A stretch of DNA of 43,871 bases from Natronorubrum halalkaliphilum (GCF_009834785.1 NZ_WUYX01000037.1:1-43871), one strand, 5' to 3'. Positions 35,427-43,871 are shown, numbered from the stretch's first letter. The notes: generated by a model not told the origin, from the letters alone. Made by a program: numbers and translations.

Positions 35427-36193
35427 TCGTCCTGAAACTCGGCGGGAGCGTTATCACGGAGAAAGACCGTGCGGAAACGCTCGACGGCGAGGCGCTCGGG
35501 CGAGCCGCCGACGCGGTCGCAGCGACGCTCGAGGCGGCCGGACAGGGGCCGGGCGGGAGCGAAGACGAAACCGCGGACCTCGTGATCGTCCACGGCGGCG
35601 GGAGTTTTGGCCATCACAACGCCAGCGAACACGGCGTGACGACGACCGACGGAACGCACGACGCCGCCGCGGCACTCGAGATTCACGGGGCGATGAAGAC
35701 ACTGAACCAGTTCGTCCTGACGCGGCTCCTCGAGCGGGACGTGCAGGCGGTCCCTGTTCATCCGTTTTCGGCGGGCCACCGCGACGAGACGGCCGCCCTC
35801 GAGTTCCCGACCGGGCAGGTCGAGACGCTACTCGCGGAGGGGTTCGTGCCGGTCCTCCACGGCGATATGATCGCTCACGCCGGCTCGGGTGCGACCGTCG
35901 TCAGCGGCGACGAACTGGTCGTCGAACTGGCTCGCGACCTCGAGGCCGACCGGATCGGGCTCTGTTCGACGGTTCCGGGCGTCCTGGACGACGCGGACGA
36001 CGTGATCGATCGGATTTCGAAGTACAAGGACGTCGAATCGGTGCTGGGTGCCAGCGACGCGACCGACGTAACCGGTGGCATGGCCGCGAAAGTCCGGGCT
36101 TTGCTCGAACTCGAGGCCGAGGCGTCTATCTTCGGGCTCGAGGCGCTGGATTCGTTCCTTCGGGGTGAGCCGGCGGGGACGACGATCGAGTAG
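35423..36193 (+). CDS. ipk: Isopentenyl phosphate kinase
   Basis: The 256-residue protein is an amino-acid-kinase-fold enzyme that makes isopentenyl diphosphate from isopentenyl phosphate, the last step of the archaeal modified mevalonate pathway. Signatures are KLGGSVITEKD at the start, VIVHGGGSFGHHNASEHG with the catalytic His (about 57-74), VPVLHGDMIAH and TDVTGGMAAKVRALLEL. It is translationally coupled to mvk. The downstream genes rnj/idsA often seen in haloarchaea are not here; instead a convergent ThDP enzyme follows. Confidence 0.96.
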   Translation: MIVLKLGGSVITEKDRAETLDGEALGRAADAVAATLEAAGQGPGGSEDETADLVIVHGGGSFGHHNASEHGVTTTDGTHDAAAALEIHGAMKTLNQFVLTRLLERDVQAVPVHPFSAGHRDETAALEFPTGQVETLLAEGFVPVLHGDMIAHAGSGATVVSGDELVVELARDLEADRIGLCSTVPGVLDDADDVIDRISKYKDVESVLGASDATDVTGGMAAKVRALLELEAEASIFGLEALDSFLRGEPAGTTIE

Positions 36194-36368
36194 CGTCGCT
36201 GGCGACGGCGAGCGGACGGACAAGGCGTCTCGATCCCGAATTTTGACTGGGGGTTCCAAGTTCCGAGCGCAGTCGTCGGTCAGACGGACTGCTATGGGTC
36301 AGTGCCGGCGCGGCCGCGAGCAGTCTTGCTCTTCGGTTGATCCGCAAAACGAGTTCCAACAGGCCGTC

Positions 36369-38060
36369 TCAGTCGTGTACCAACACGTCGAGCACGTTGG
36401 TCCCGTCGTTGGCCAGTGCCTCCTCGAGTGCGCCTTCGATCTCGTCCGGCGTTGCTACCCGTTCGGCGCGTGCGCCGTGGCTCTGGGCGTTTGTGACGAG
36501 GTCGACGGCCGGATCGAAGTCCATCCCGGCGAACTCGTAGTCGGCTTCGTCGCCGCCCATCAGTTTGAGCGTGTTATCCTTCAGGATGCGGTAGTTGCGG
36601 TTGTCCGAGATAACGACCGTGAGGTCGACGTCGTGCCGGGCCGCGCTGTAGATCGAGTGGGGGTAGTAGAGGTAGGAACCGTCGCCGATGAAACCGACGA
36701 CATCGCGGGGATCGTCCCGCTGGCCCTCGGCGACGGCGGCACCGACCGACGCGGGGAGGCCGTAGCCGAGGCCGCCGCCCTTGTTCGAAATGTACTGTTC
36801 GGGCGCGAGGTCCCAGCGGGTCAGCATGGCGTACTTCGAGGTCACACCCTCGTCGACGATGTACGCGTCACCGGCGACGGCCTCCATCGCGTCGACGAGT
36901 TCGGCCTTCGAGGACCGGGGGTCATCCTCGGCGTCGCCCTCGCCCATGCCGGCCATCTGCGCCTCGACCATCTCCTTGATCGCGCCGACGTTCTCGAGTC
37001 GCTCTTCGACGGTCTCCGCGGAGAGGCGACCCTGTAGTCGTTCGATGAGGTCCTGCATGACCAGCCCCGGATCGCCGACGATGGCCGCGTCAGCGGGCTG
37101 GTTCTTGCCGATCTGCCAGTCGTCGTCGCTGATGTGGATACACGCGGTGTCCGGATCGACCAGCGCCTCCTCGTGGCGGGTCAGCGTCGTGTTGGTCGAG
37201 CAGCCGACGAACGCGACCGTATCGGTGTCCATCAGCATCGATGCGAGGGTTTCGTCCGGTGGGATGTAGGAAACCCACTGGTCGTGGTCGGTCGGGAAGT
37301 TAACCTCGCAGGAGAGGATTTCGCCGTGGATCCGGGCGCCGGTGGTCTCGGCGAGTTCGACCGCCGCCGCGACGGCGTCCGCACCCGAGCGGGCGACGTG
37401 GTCTCCCAGGACAATCACCGGACTCTCGGCCTCGGCGAGCAGGTCAGCAGCGTGCTCGAGCTGCGCGGGATCGCCGCTGCCGGCGTTCGGAATCGGACCG
37501 AGGCGTTCGGGCTCGGCGTCGGTCTCCTCGAGCATGACGTCCAGGGGCAGCCCGAGGAAGACGGGACCCGTCGGCGGCGTCATCGCGACGCGGAACGCCC
37601 GCCGGAGCATCGTCGGGAGCGCGGAGACGTCGAGCACCTCGTCGGACCACTTGCAGAACTGTTCGGTCATCTCGACAAGATCGCCCGACAGAATGGGTTC
37701 TTCGTGACGGAAGTCCGTGCTGTGGTTGCCCGCGGTGACGACCAGCGGCGCGCCGGCGATCTTGGCGGCGTAGAGGTTCCCCAGCCCGTGGGCCAGCCCT
37801 GGAGCGATGTGGAGATTCGCGACGCCGACCGGCGTGATCGAGTCGTCGTGATGGGAGTGATAACGCCGGGTCTGGGCGTATCCCGAGGCCATCCCGACCG
37901 CGATGTCCTCGTGCAGTCCCAGCACGTAGTCCAGGTCACTCTGGCTGATCGCCTCCATGATCGGCAGCTCCGTCGTGCCCGGATTCCCGAAGACGTAGTC
38001 GACGCCGTAGGACTCGAGCGCGTCGGTGAAGAGATCGGCACCGGTGTAATCGTCTGCCAT
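36369..38060 (-). CDS. ThDP-dependent decarboxylase-like enzyme (benzoylformate decarboxylase/acetolactate synthase family)
   Basis: The 563-residue protein has the three-domain layout of thiamine-diphosphate enzymes. The N-terminal FGNPGTTELPIMEAI contains the conserved Glu that activates ThDP, and VANLHIAPGLAHGLGNL contains a His found in benzoylformate decarboxylases. A central domain follows (VIVLGDHVARSG). The C-terminal ThDP-binding motif is GDGSYLYY through DNRNYRIL (about 460-495). A short His-rich insertion (YHSHHDD) is seen at about 65-71. The sequence is nearer to benzoylformate decarboxylase-like proteins than to true IlvB; the substrate is unknown. ATG at 38060 is chosen. It is divergent from the beta-propeller gene. 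Confidence 0.85.
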   Translation of the reverse strand: MADDYTGADLFTDALESYGVDYVFGNPGTTELPIMEAISQSDLDYVLGLHEDIAVGMASGYAQTRRYHSHHDDSITPVGVANLHIAPGLAHGLGNLYAAKIAGAPLVVTAGNHSTDFRHEEPILSGDLVEMTEQFCKWSDEVLDVSALPTMLRRAFRVAMTPPTGPVFLGLPLDVMLEETDAEPERLGPIPNAGSGDPAQLEHAADLLAEAESPVIVLGDHVARSGADAVAAAVELAETTGARIHGEILSCEVNFPTDHDQWVSYIPPDETLASMLMDTDTVAFVGCSTNTTLTRHEEALVDPDTACIHISDDDWQIGKNQPADAAIVGDPGLVMQDLIERLQGRLSAETVEERLENVGAIKEMVEAQMAGMGEGDAEDDPRSSKAELVDAMEAVAGDAYIVDEGVTSKYAMLTRWDLAPEQYISNKGGGLGYGLPASVGAAVAEGQRDDPRDVVGFIGDGSYLYYPHSIYSAARHDVDLTVVISDNRNYRILKDNTLKLMGGDEADYEFAGMDFDPAVDLVTNAQSHGARAERVATPDEIEGALEEALANDGTNVLDVLVHD

Positions 38061-38171
38061 GAAACATCGTGGCTCGTGCTGGCACATGAATTTGTGTGTT
38101 CCAGCGACTCCTCCCCGACGCGTTTTCCGGTTCTCGAGGGCTTAGGAAACCCGGGGGCGCATGGCACACGT

Positions 38172-39092
38172 ATGAGCATGAGCGATCAGTTGCTGGTACT
38201 CAACAAGGATTCGGACACGATGTCCGTCATCGACGCCGACTCCGGCGAGACCGAAACCGTCGTGGAAACGGCGTTCAACCCCCACGAGATCGAAGTCACG
38301 CCGGACGGCGAGAAGGCGTACATCACCTGCTCGCTGGGCGGGTCACTGCTGGTCTTCGACACCGAGACCTGGGAGCGAACGGCCGAAATCGAACATGAAG
38401 AGTTCGACTTCCCCCACGGGTTGGCGATCCGCGAGAGCGCCGGTGAACTGTGGCTGGCCTCGACGTATAGCAGCCGAGTGTACGTGATCGACATCGAGAC
38501 CGACGAGATCGTCGATCACATTCCGACCCATCAGGACAAATCCCACATGGTGGCGCTTACGCCCGACGAGGAGCGGGCGTTCGTCGCCAACATCGGCAGC
38601 GAGAACGTGACCGCGATCGACTGCGACGAACGGCGGCTCATCGCGGACCCCCGCGTCGGCGAGGAGCCCGAAGGGATCGAGGTCCACCCCGAGGCAGGGC
38701 TGCTCGTTGCGAACCAGGAAGACGGAATGCTTTCGGTACTCGATCCGGAGACGCTCGAACAGACGAGCCGTGCGCTGCTCGGCGAGACCCCGATCCGCGT
38801 GGTTCCGTCCCCGGACGGTCGGCACGTCCTCGTTCCCAACCGGGAGTCGAACGACGTGTCCCTGATCGACACCGAGCACGTCCGCGACGGCGACCGGCAG
38901 CCCTGGGAAATCGCCCGTATTCCGGTCGGCATCTGGCCCGGCGGCACCGTTTTCTCCCCCGACGGGGAACGCGCTTTCGTCGCGAACAACAAGACGAACG
39001 ACGTTTCCGTGATCGACTGCGAGGACTGGACCGAACTCGAGCGATACGAGACGGAGCTCCATCCGGACGGAATCGCGTACTTGCCACGATAG
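38172..39092 (+). CDS. YncE/YVTN-type beta-propeller protein
   Basis: The 306-residue protein consists of about seven repeats of the YVTN/lactonase-like beta-propeller type, with units such as MSVIDADSGETE, LLVFDTETWER, VYVIDIETDEIVD, AFVANIGSENVTAIDC, LLVANQEDGMLSVLDP and AFVANNKTNDVSVIDC. There is no signal peptide, so it is likely cytoplasmic, unlike many exported relatives. Such folds serve as binding or catalytic platforms; nothing tells its ligand. It starts 111 bases from the divergent ThDP enzyme gene, and the pair may share regulation. Confidence 0.82.
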   Translation: MSMSDQLLVLNKDSDTMSVIDADSGETETVVETAFNPHEIEVTPDGEKAYITCSLGGSLLVFDTETWERTAEIEHEEFDFPHGLAIRESAGELWLASTYSSRVYVIDIETDEIVDHIPTHQDKSHMVALTPDEERAFVANIGSENVTAIDCDERRLIADPRVGEEPEGIEVHPEAGLLVANQEDGMLSVLDPETLEQTSRALLGETPIRVVPSPDGRHVLVPNRESNDVSLIDTEHVRDGDRQPWEIARIPVGIWPGGTVFSPDGERAFVANNKTNDVSVIDCEDWTELERYETELHPDGIAYLPR

Positions 39093-39192
39093 AGCGTCGC
39101 CCGCACGCGTTCTCACTCTACCTGCGGTCCCGTTGTCTTGTTTTCGCACACTGTTTCGAGTCTCGTCCCTCGAGTGCAGGTGCCGCCCGCGG

Positions 39193-39199
39193 TATTTTA
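39193..39199 (+). promoter_or_regulatory. TATA-like element of the UbiA gene
   Basis: TATTTTA lies 25-31 bases before the ATG at 39224, as for a leaderless transcript. Confidence 0.55.
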
Positions 39200-39223
39200 C
39201 ATCAGTTCGTTGTCGGTCGGGGT

Positions 39224-40084
39224 ATGGCCCTCGCGAGAGCTGAATCCGGTGTCGGAGCGACGGTGTCCGCGTTCTGGTCGCAGGTCCACCCCGTCTTCAT
39301 GCTGCCGCCGCTCGCCGCGTCGCTGTTCGGTGCGATTTTGACCACTCACTTCACGCCTTCACTTGCGATACTCCACGTCGTCGCGATATTCGCGGCGGTC
39401 TACACCGCACATCTCAAGGACGGCTACGTCGACTTCCACGTCCGGGGTGAAGACGACGACCATCCGCTCTCCGAGCACGGCTGTCGGGTCGGTCTCGCCG
39501 CTTCGACGGCGACGTTCGCGCTCTGTTGTCTCCTCCTCTTCGTGCTCGTCGGCTGGATGGCCGTCGCGCTGACGCTACCGACGTGGGTTATCGCCTACCA
39601 TCACGCGCCACAGCTCGATACGAATCCCCTGACGGCGACGACCGGCTACCCGCTCGGGATCGCCCTCTCGATACTGGGCGGCTTCTCCGTCCAGAGTGGG
39701 ACGATCGCTGCCGTCCCGCTCGGCTTCGCGCTCGTCTTCCTCGTCTTGCTGTCGGGGATCAAGGTCATCGACGACGCGCAAGACTACGACTACGACCGCT
39801 CGATCGACAAACGGACCGTCGCCGTCACGCTCGGCCCACAGCGAGCGTACACGGTCGCGTACGGCTTGATGGTGGCCGCACTGCTCGTCGTGGTCGCCTT
39901 CGCCGCCGCTCGAGTTTTCCCGCCGACAGCCGTCCTGGCGGCGGTCGCCTTCGCGGCAGTTGCGCTCGTCGCTCGTCGAGCCACCCCCGATATCGCGACG
40001 ATGTTGCTCATCCGCGGCTCGTACGTCTTTCTGGCCGTCCTCGTGGCCGCCGTCTGGTTCGAGCCGCTCGCCGCGCTCGTGTGA
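39224..40084 (+). CDS. UbiA-family prenyltransferase
   Basis: The 286-residue protein has about eight membrane segments and the second Asp-rich motif of UbiA enzymes, VIDDAQDYDYDRSIDKRT (about 184-201). The first Asp-rich motif is degenerate but recognisable in HLKDGYVDFHVRGEDDDHPL (about 65-84). These enzymes attach prenyl chains to aromatic rings or other acceptors in the membrane (menaquinone, archaeal lipids, carotenoid elongation). The acceptor here cannot be told. It is transcribed alone. Confidence 0.85.
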   Translation: MALARAESGVGATVSAFWSQVHPVFMLPPLAASLFGAILTTHFTPSLAILHVVAIFAAVYTAHLKDGYVDFHVRGEDDDHPLSEHGCRVGLAASTATFALCCLLLFVLVGWMAVALTLPTWVIAYHHAPQLDTNPLTATTGYPLGIALSILGGFSVQSGTIAAVPLGFALVFLVLLSGIKVIDDAQDYDYDRSIDKRTVAVTLGPQRAYTVAYGLMVAALLVVVAFAAARVFPPTAVLAAVAFAAVALVARRATPDIATMLLIRGSYVFLAVLVAAVWFEPLAALV

Positions 40085-40147
40085 GGGGGCTGGAAATATC
40101 GGGTGAAGTGTAGGAGGAACGACTCGAAGCGCGCCTCGACCGCGACG

Positions 40148-40429
40148 CTACTCTGCCTCGGCTTCGGCCCCCTCGGACTGTTCGGAAACCTTCGGCGGCT
40201 TCCAGTCTAGCTTGATCGTCACCGTCTCGCGCTGTCCCCGCAGAATCGACGACCGTTCGCGGACCCCGATCTCGTAGGCGATTTCCTCCGACGGGTGGAG
40301 TTCGACCGCCTTGTTTCCGGTTTGGACCGTCGCCGAGCCGTCGCCCTCGAGTTCGTCGGCCAGCGCTCGAAGCTGTTTAGCAGCCTCGTCGCGTGTGACT
40401 CTATCAGCAGAGAGCGTTTTCTCTACCAT
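40148..40429 (-). CDS. amphi-Trp domain protein
   Basis: The 93-residue protein fits the amphi-Trp domain family. The N-terminal helix is RDEAAKQLRALADELEGDG and the conserved core TVQTGNKAVELHPSEEIAYEIGVRERSSILRG, with the single Trp in IKLDWKPP. The family is common in haloarchaea and of unknown function. ATG at 40429 is chosen; an ATG nine codons upstream is possible. The last residues are Glu-rich. It is convergent with the UbiA gene. Confidence 0.8.
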   Translation of the reverse strand: MVEKTLSADRVTRDEAAKQLRALADELEGDGSATVQTGNKAVELHPSEEIAYEIGVRERSSILRGQRETVTIKLDWKPPKVSEQSEGAEAEAE

Positions 40430-40624
40430 GTCTGTGTCTCCCACAGATTTGCGCATAAGCCGTCCGCCTAACAACCGTGGTATCCTCGAGTGAGAGGGGA
40501 TTCCGGCTTAGCAGCTGTGATCGTTGAATCTGATACCGGTAGGAACTGTTGAACCTCTTGATCGGAGATCGGTGCTACCGATCGGTTCTTCACGGCTCTT
40601 TTCGCGCCGAACTACCCAAACGGG

Positions 40625-40984
40625 TCATTCACTCGAAACGATATTGATAACCGCCCGTTCGTCACTCCGAACAAAGACCTCAAAAACACCTCCCTCGGTG
40701 ATATCGACGTCGAAAGTCTCTTCGTCCGTAACACGCTCGCGAAATATCGACGCCGCTGTTTCACGGTGTATAATATCGCACGCTATCTCCGAGTCAGAGT
40801 CACTGGCCGTTCCGAGAGTGACCTCGATCCACTCGTTCGTCCCAGCCTGAAAGGTATAGAACGCCTCCCCGGAAAACGATTCATCGATGAGGTAGTCCTC
40901 GTCTGTTGACGCCGTAGGCAGTTCGAGACACCCAGAAAAGAACCCGAGAGTGACACACCCAGCGAAGATTGTCCGCCGTTTCAT
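40625..40984 (-). CDS. Small putative lipoprotein, unknown function
   Basis: The 119-residue protein begins MKRRTIFAGCVTLGFFSGC, with an Arg pair, a hydrophobic stretch and a lipobox-like FSGC with Cys at 19, so it is probably exported and lipid-anchored. The rest looks like a small all-beta domain with acidic residues (FYTFQAGTNEWIEVTLGTASD, then VDITEGGVFEVFVRSDERAVINIV). I recognise no family. Codon use is less GC-rich than that of the upstream genes. It sits at the left edge of the AT-richer region. Confidence 0.62.
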   Translation of the reverse strand: MKRRTIFAGCVTLGFFSGCLELPTASTDEDYLIDESFSGEAFYTFQAGTNEWIEVTLGTASDSDSEIACDIIHRETAASIFRERVTDEETFDVDITEGGVFEVFVRSDERAVINIVSSE

Positions 40985-41143
40985 TTCTCGTCTTCGATTT
41001 ACGTCTCGAGTGTCTATCGCATAAATATTTCGACGTTGTCATATGTGGCGGATGTAGTTTGAATATGTACTAAAGACTTCAAATAAAATACGATGTATAA
41101 GATAGAGTGACATAGTTTACTAGCGTAGCCGTATCGTAGAGAT
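40985..41143. other. AT-rich gap
   Basis: The stretch 41018-41125 is clearly AT-richer than the rest of the window (for example ATAAATATTT and TCAAATAAAATACG) and holds no gene. It could include the promoter of the lipoprotein gene and mark a junction of transferred DNA. Confidence 0.5.
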
Positions 41144-41939
41144 AGCACGGAAACAGTCACATCAGCAGACGGCACGGCAATCGCGTACGAACGGACAGGG
41201 AGCGGGCTACCGCTCGCGCTCGTGCATGGGAATGGCGACGTGCATAAGTTCTAGGATCTGGCTGGAACGCGTCCTGCTCTCGCGGAACACTGCACGGTCT
41301 ATGCGATCGAGCGTCGTGGTCGCGGTGAGAGCGGGGACGCTGCCGAGTACCGACTGGAACGGAATTCGAGGTCGTGGTTGCGGTCGCCGATTCGATCGAC
41401 GAGCCAGTGATCTTGCTTGGCCATTCCGGAGGAGCACTCTATTCGCTGGAGGTGGTCCTGCGAACTTACAACCTACGTAAACTCATACTGAACGAACCTC
41501 CTATTGCGGTCGGCAACCACGAACTCGGTATTGAAGCGGGGATTGCGAAATGAATCGATTGCTTGACGATGATGATAACGAGCATGTGATCGCGTTCTTC
41601 CTGTAAGAAGTAGCCGGCCTCACGCCGGATGAGCTTGATGCCGCTCGCTCCAGTCCAATCCGGCAGGATATGGTTGACGCTATGCCCACATTGCCTCGTG
41701 AGTTGCAAGCGATCGCCGAGTATGAGTTCGATGCAACTCGATTTGAGAAGATGACGCCGACCTTGCTACTGAGCGGTAGCGAGAGCCCTCCGTTCTACCA
41801 GGATGCAATAGAAACAGTCAACGGTACACTCCCTAACAGCCAGATCACTACTTTCGAGGGGCACCAACACGAACCGATGCACACCGCGCCGGACCGCTTC
41901 GTAGACGAGGTGCTCACTTTCGTCCGAAAACCGAGCTAG
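41144..41939 (+). pseudogene. Alpha/beta hydrolase pseudogene with frameshifts and stops
   Basis: Three reading frames together spell one alpha/beta hydrolase. The first piece (ADGTAIAYERTGSGLPLALVHGNGDVHKF) meets a TAG at 41252 and continues in frame to ERRGRGESGDAAEYRLER. The second frame has VVAVADSIDEPVILLGHSGGALYSLE with the nucleophile elbow GHSGG and ends at a TGA near 41551. The third starts MNRLLDDDDNEHVIAFFL, meets TAA at 41604, and then runs intact from 41607 to the end with TLLLSGSESPPFYQDA and the catalytic-His segment GHQHEPMHTAPDRF. Two frameshifts and two in-frame stops mean it cannot make the full enzyme. Confidence 0.85.
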
Positions 41940-42056
41940 TCAGAGTCTGACGGTTTTTCAGGAGATGAGTTTATGTTATTGTTTCGCATAGATTGGAGAG
42001 TGGGTTATCCATCGGCCGGATAACACCGCCAGAGATACGAACGGAGGGTAATTACG

Positions 42057-42362
42057 ATGGGCGAATCCGATCTGGAGGACTTTCTAATCCTTCGAGAGTT
42101 AGACGAACCGATCACACGAGACGATCTAGAGGCAGTTGATGAGCGATCGACTGCATGCCGTCGAGAACTCGACGATGAGGGGATGAACGTGCGTGCTGTC
42201 GAGTCGGAGGTCCTGACGGACGAAGACGGTAACGTGACTGGAACACACTGTCACTACAAGGCGGAGAGCGAAGCGGCGGTGCGGGAACACGCGAACCGGG
42301 CTGGACTCCCCGTCTCACGTATCGATCGCCCCGGTCGCCCTATCGGAGGCGACTTCGAATAA
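42057..42362 (+). CDS. DUF4242-type small protein
   Basis: The 101-residue protein resembles DUF4242 (SCO4226-like) proteins, of which one bacterial member binds nickel. The pattern FLILRELDEPITRDDLEAV, then ACRRELDDEGMNVRAVESEV and HCHYKAESEAAVREHANRAGLP, fits the ferredoxin-like fold of that group. A GGAGG at 42043-42047 lies nine bases before the ATG. It lies in the AT-richer accessory part. Function is unknown. Confidence 0.68.
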   Translation: MGESDLEDFLILRELDEPITRDDLEAVDERSTACRRELDDEGMNVRAVESEVLTDEDGNVTGTHCHYKAESEAAVREHANRAGLPVSRIDRPGRPIGGDFE

Positions 42363-42577
42363 CCATTTTTTACGGCCTTAGAAGCGTATTGAATAGCCGA
42401 TTCATGATGTGCGTGGTGAAAATAAACAGGATCGCTGACCTGAACTCATCCGCTAAGTCGGTCACGCTATTCCTGACGAAATCTGAGTAGTTCGGACTAA
42501 TCCTGCTAAATTCGGGGTACGAACGTCCCAGGAACAGGATTCGCTCTGCGGAGGGCGATGATAGGAGGGCCGGGCTA
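42363..42577. other. Gap without a recognisable gene
   Basis: This stretch is AT-richer on its left side and has no start-to-stop frame that looks real. A reverse-strand frame from the cupin end reads for about 70 codons to TAA near 42373 but has no start and no recognised family. I see no inverted repeats of an insertion sequence. Confidence 0.4.
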
Positions 42578-43123
42578 TCAGCACTCTACCGGCTCGACCC
42601 ACTCCGTCGCTGGTTCTCCATCGGGAATCCCGAGGAAAGTGACGTGTGCGAGCGCGCCCTCCTCGCTGTCCGCCTTGTGGACGTGGCCAGGGTCAATCCA
42701 TGCGTCGCCCGCCGAGTACGTCCGCGGGACGCAATCGTCCTCCATCGTGTGCTCGATTTCGCCCTCGATCATACGGACGATGGACATCCCAGGGTGGCGG
42801 TGCCACCCGGACTCTCCTCCCTCTTCCCACGTCGCCTCGGCGAGGATGACGGTCGAGGCGTCGTCGAGGTCGACGACGAATGATTCGCCGGCGTCGTCGT
42901 AGGTCACCTCGAACGTCGACGACACGTCGTCGGTGAAGGACGCGTGCTCTTGGAGGATCTTGACCTCGAAGCCATCAGGTTCGTCTACCTCGACCTCATC
43001 GTCGTAATTGTCTTCGTCAGCGACCGTCGTCCCGCTCAGAACGAACGTCCCCGCCGTAGCCGCACTGGCTTTCAGCACTGCTCTGCGTAACACTTCGCCG
43101 GTTGATTCATTGTTGAAAGTCAT
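42578..43123 (-). CDS. Tat-exported cupin-domain protein
   Basis: The 181-residue protein starts with a twin-arginine signal (EVLRRAVLKASAATAGTFVLSG), so it is probably exported folded. After an acidic stretch the cupin fold shows the metal-binding motif GWHRHPGMSIVRMIEGEIEHTM, with His-X-His and Glu, and the second motif GDAWIDPGHVHKADSEEG. Small exported cupins bind a metal and may act as enzymes or metal stores; the role here is unknown. It is transcribed alone. Confidence 0.82.
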   Translation of the reverse strand: MTFNNESTGEVLRRAVLKASAATAGTFVLSGTTVADEDNYDDEVEVDEPDGFEVKILQEHASFTDDVSSTFEVTYDDAGESFVVDLDDASTVILAEATWEEGGESGWHRHPGMSIVRMIEGEIEHTMEDDCVPRTYSAGDAWIDPGHVHKADSEEGALAHVTFLGIPDGEPATEWVEPVEC

Positions 43124-43285
43124 GAAATCACTCTCGTGTGTATCGCCATTCCGCAGAACGACCTACGAGAAGCTAGCATAGATAGTCATTTGCTGGCATT
43201 CCAGCAGTCGGTGATTGCGTTGCAACAACTGATATCTGACCACCAGTTGCCATATTCATCCCAGTGCGACCAACTCAATCACAAT

Positions 43286-43312
43286 TATGCCGCCGTACCA
43301 GCAGACGGCATA
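43286..43312. repeat. Short inverted repeat before the GNAT gene
   Basis: TATGCCG (43286-43292) and CGGCATA (43306-43312) are reverse complements across 13 bases and lie 40 bases before the GNAT start. It could be an operator; the surrounding gap 43124-43351 holds nothing else I recognise. Confidence 0.3.
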
Positions 43313-43351
43313 CCAGGAAACCTAACAACCGAGCGTTGCGGAGTCCCCTGT

Positions 43352-43801
43352 ATGGAACTCGTCGAAGCCACCGCAGACGACCTCGATGCGCTCGTTGACC
43401 GATGGTACGACCTCGCTAAGGGGATGGAGGAGCACTCCGAGTTGAACGAACTCGTCTACGCGGACGCTCGCGAGGTTCCCGACGACGGTTTCCGCGCTCA
43501 CTTGGACGACGAAGACGTCACAGACTACCTCGTCGTCCACGACGGCGAACCTATCGGCTTCGTCACGCTCCGCGAGGGCTGCCACCCTTCCCGGCAGTAC
43601 TCGACGTACCTTCGCATCGTGAACCTCGCTATCGACGAAGACAGGCGGAATCAAAGCCACGGCACGGCGGTCGTCGAACGCGTGAAAGAACTCGCTGGTG
43701 AACGGGGCTGTGACCACATCAAAGTCTCCTGTGAGTGGGAGAACGAAGATGCACGCCGATTCTACCGCGACACGAATTTCCGACCAAAGAGCGTGTCATA
43801 G
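43352..43801 (+). CDS. GNAT-family N-acetyltransferase
   Basis: The 149-residue protein is a second GNAT acetyltransferase. It begins MELVEATADDLDALVDRWYDLA and has LVVHDGEPIGFVTLREG in the middle. The acetyl-CoA loop is imperfect: NLAIDEDRRNQSHGTAVVERV replaces the usual R/Q-x-x-G-x-G/A with N-Q-S-H-G-T-A. The end has HIKVSCEWENEDARRFYRDTNFRPKS as in this family. ATG at 43352 is chosen because upstream codons do not look like protein. The acceptor is unknown. Confidence 0.8.
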   Translation: MELVEATADDLDALVDRWYDLAKGMEEHSELNELVYADAREVPDDGFRAHLDDEDVTDYLVVHDGEPIGFVTLREGCHPSRQYSTYLRIVNLAIDEDRRNQSHGTAVVERVKELAGERGCDHIKVSCEWENEDARRFYRDTNFRPKSVS

Positions 43802-43871
43802 AATCCAACTCATAGTTTGAGTTTCTCACGTCCTGGATCGTGTCCTCGCTCGTAGTTGGTGATCGCAATCG

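Noticed and set aside
37134-38170. Long open frame antisense to the ThDP enzyme
   Set aside because: High GC keeps opposite frames open; the antisense protein has no family features, whereas the minus-strand gene has full ThDP motifs.
42363-42577. Remnant of a transposase gene
   Set aside because: A reverse frame of about 70 codons is open but has no transposase motif, and no terminal inverted repeats are visible.

Overview
The window is chromosomal DNA of a halophilic archaeon (class Halobacteria; a Natrialba/Natrinema/Haloterrigena-type genome is a plausible but unproven guess). The proteins are strongly acidic, the GC content is high, and many genes have a TATA-like box 25-35 bases before the start codon with no room for a leader. 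Archaeal-type genes are present: Orc1/Cdc6, Gins51, PriS, RpoD/N/K, ribosomal proteins in archaeal order, archease-RtcB, mevalonate kinase and isopentenyl phosphate kinase.

Layout. 1-4.4 kb: a stand-alone haem-binding EB_dh-type protein, a Bcp peroxiredoxin, and the replication pair gins51-priS. 4.5-10.6 kb: an ATP-grasp ligase, a 112-base fold-back sequence, a flavin-dependent monooxygenase, a GNAT acetyltransferase, and the RNA-repair pair archease-RtcB separated by short tandem repeats. 10.6-12.6 kb: an orc1/cdc6 gene and, upstream of it, an unusual array of about 16 copies of a 16-base element, partly in strict 20-base register and ending with two inverted copies. This is the best candidate for something little described, a non-canonical origin or Orc-binding array. 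12.7-18.4 kb: a small acidic protein, an HTH-10 regulator, MoaA, and a three-gene DUF4129 / DUF58-fusion / membrane-protein operon. 18.5-20.6 kb: a long-chain acyl-CoA ligase.

20.9-27.5 kb is the conserved information-processing block: tRNA-Ser(GCT), rpsM, rpsD, rpsK, rpoD, tRNA-Leu(CAG), rpl18e, rplM, rpsI, rpoN, rpoK, eno, rpsB. The 3' end of tRNA-Leu is duplicated 126 bases downstream, like the scar of an integrated element. 27.5-34.3 kb holds genes between rpsB and mvk: a 40-residue membrane protein, three overlapping genes of pilin-like secreted proteins, a ThiR-type regulator, and a phosphonate-family ABC transporter (phnD-phnC-phnE). 34.4-36.2 kb: mvk-ipk, for archaeal lipid precursors.

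36.3-40.4 kb: a ThDP-dependent decarboxylase-like enzyme divergent from a beta-propeller protein, a UbiA-type prenyltransferase, and an amphi-Trp protein. From about 40.5 kb to the end the sequence has AT-richer gaps, a small lipoprotein, an alpha/beta hydrolase pseudogene with several lesions, a DUF4242-type protein, a Tat-exported cupin and a second GNAT enzyme. That end looks like accessory DNA in decay.
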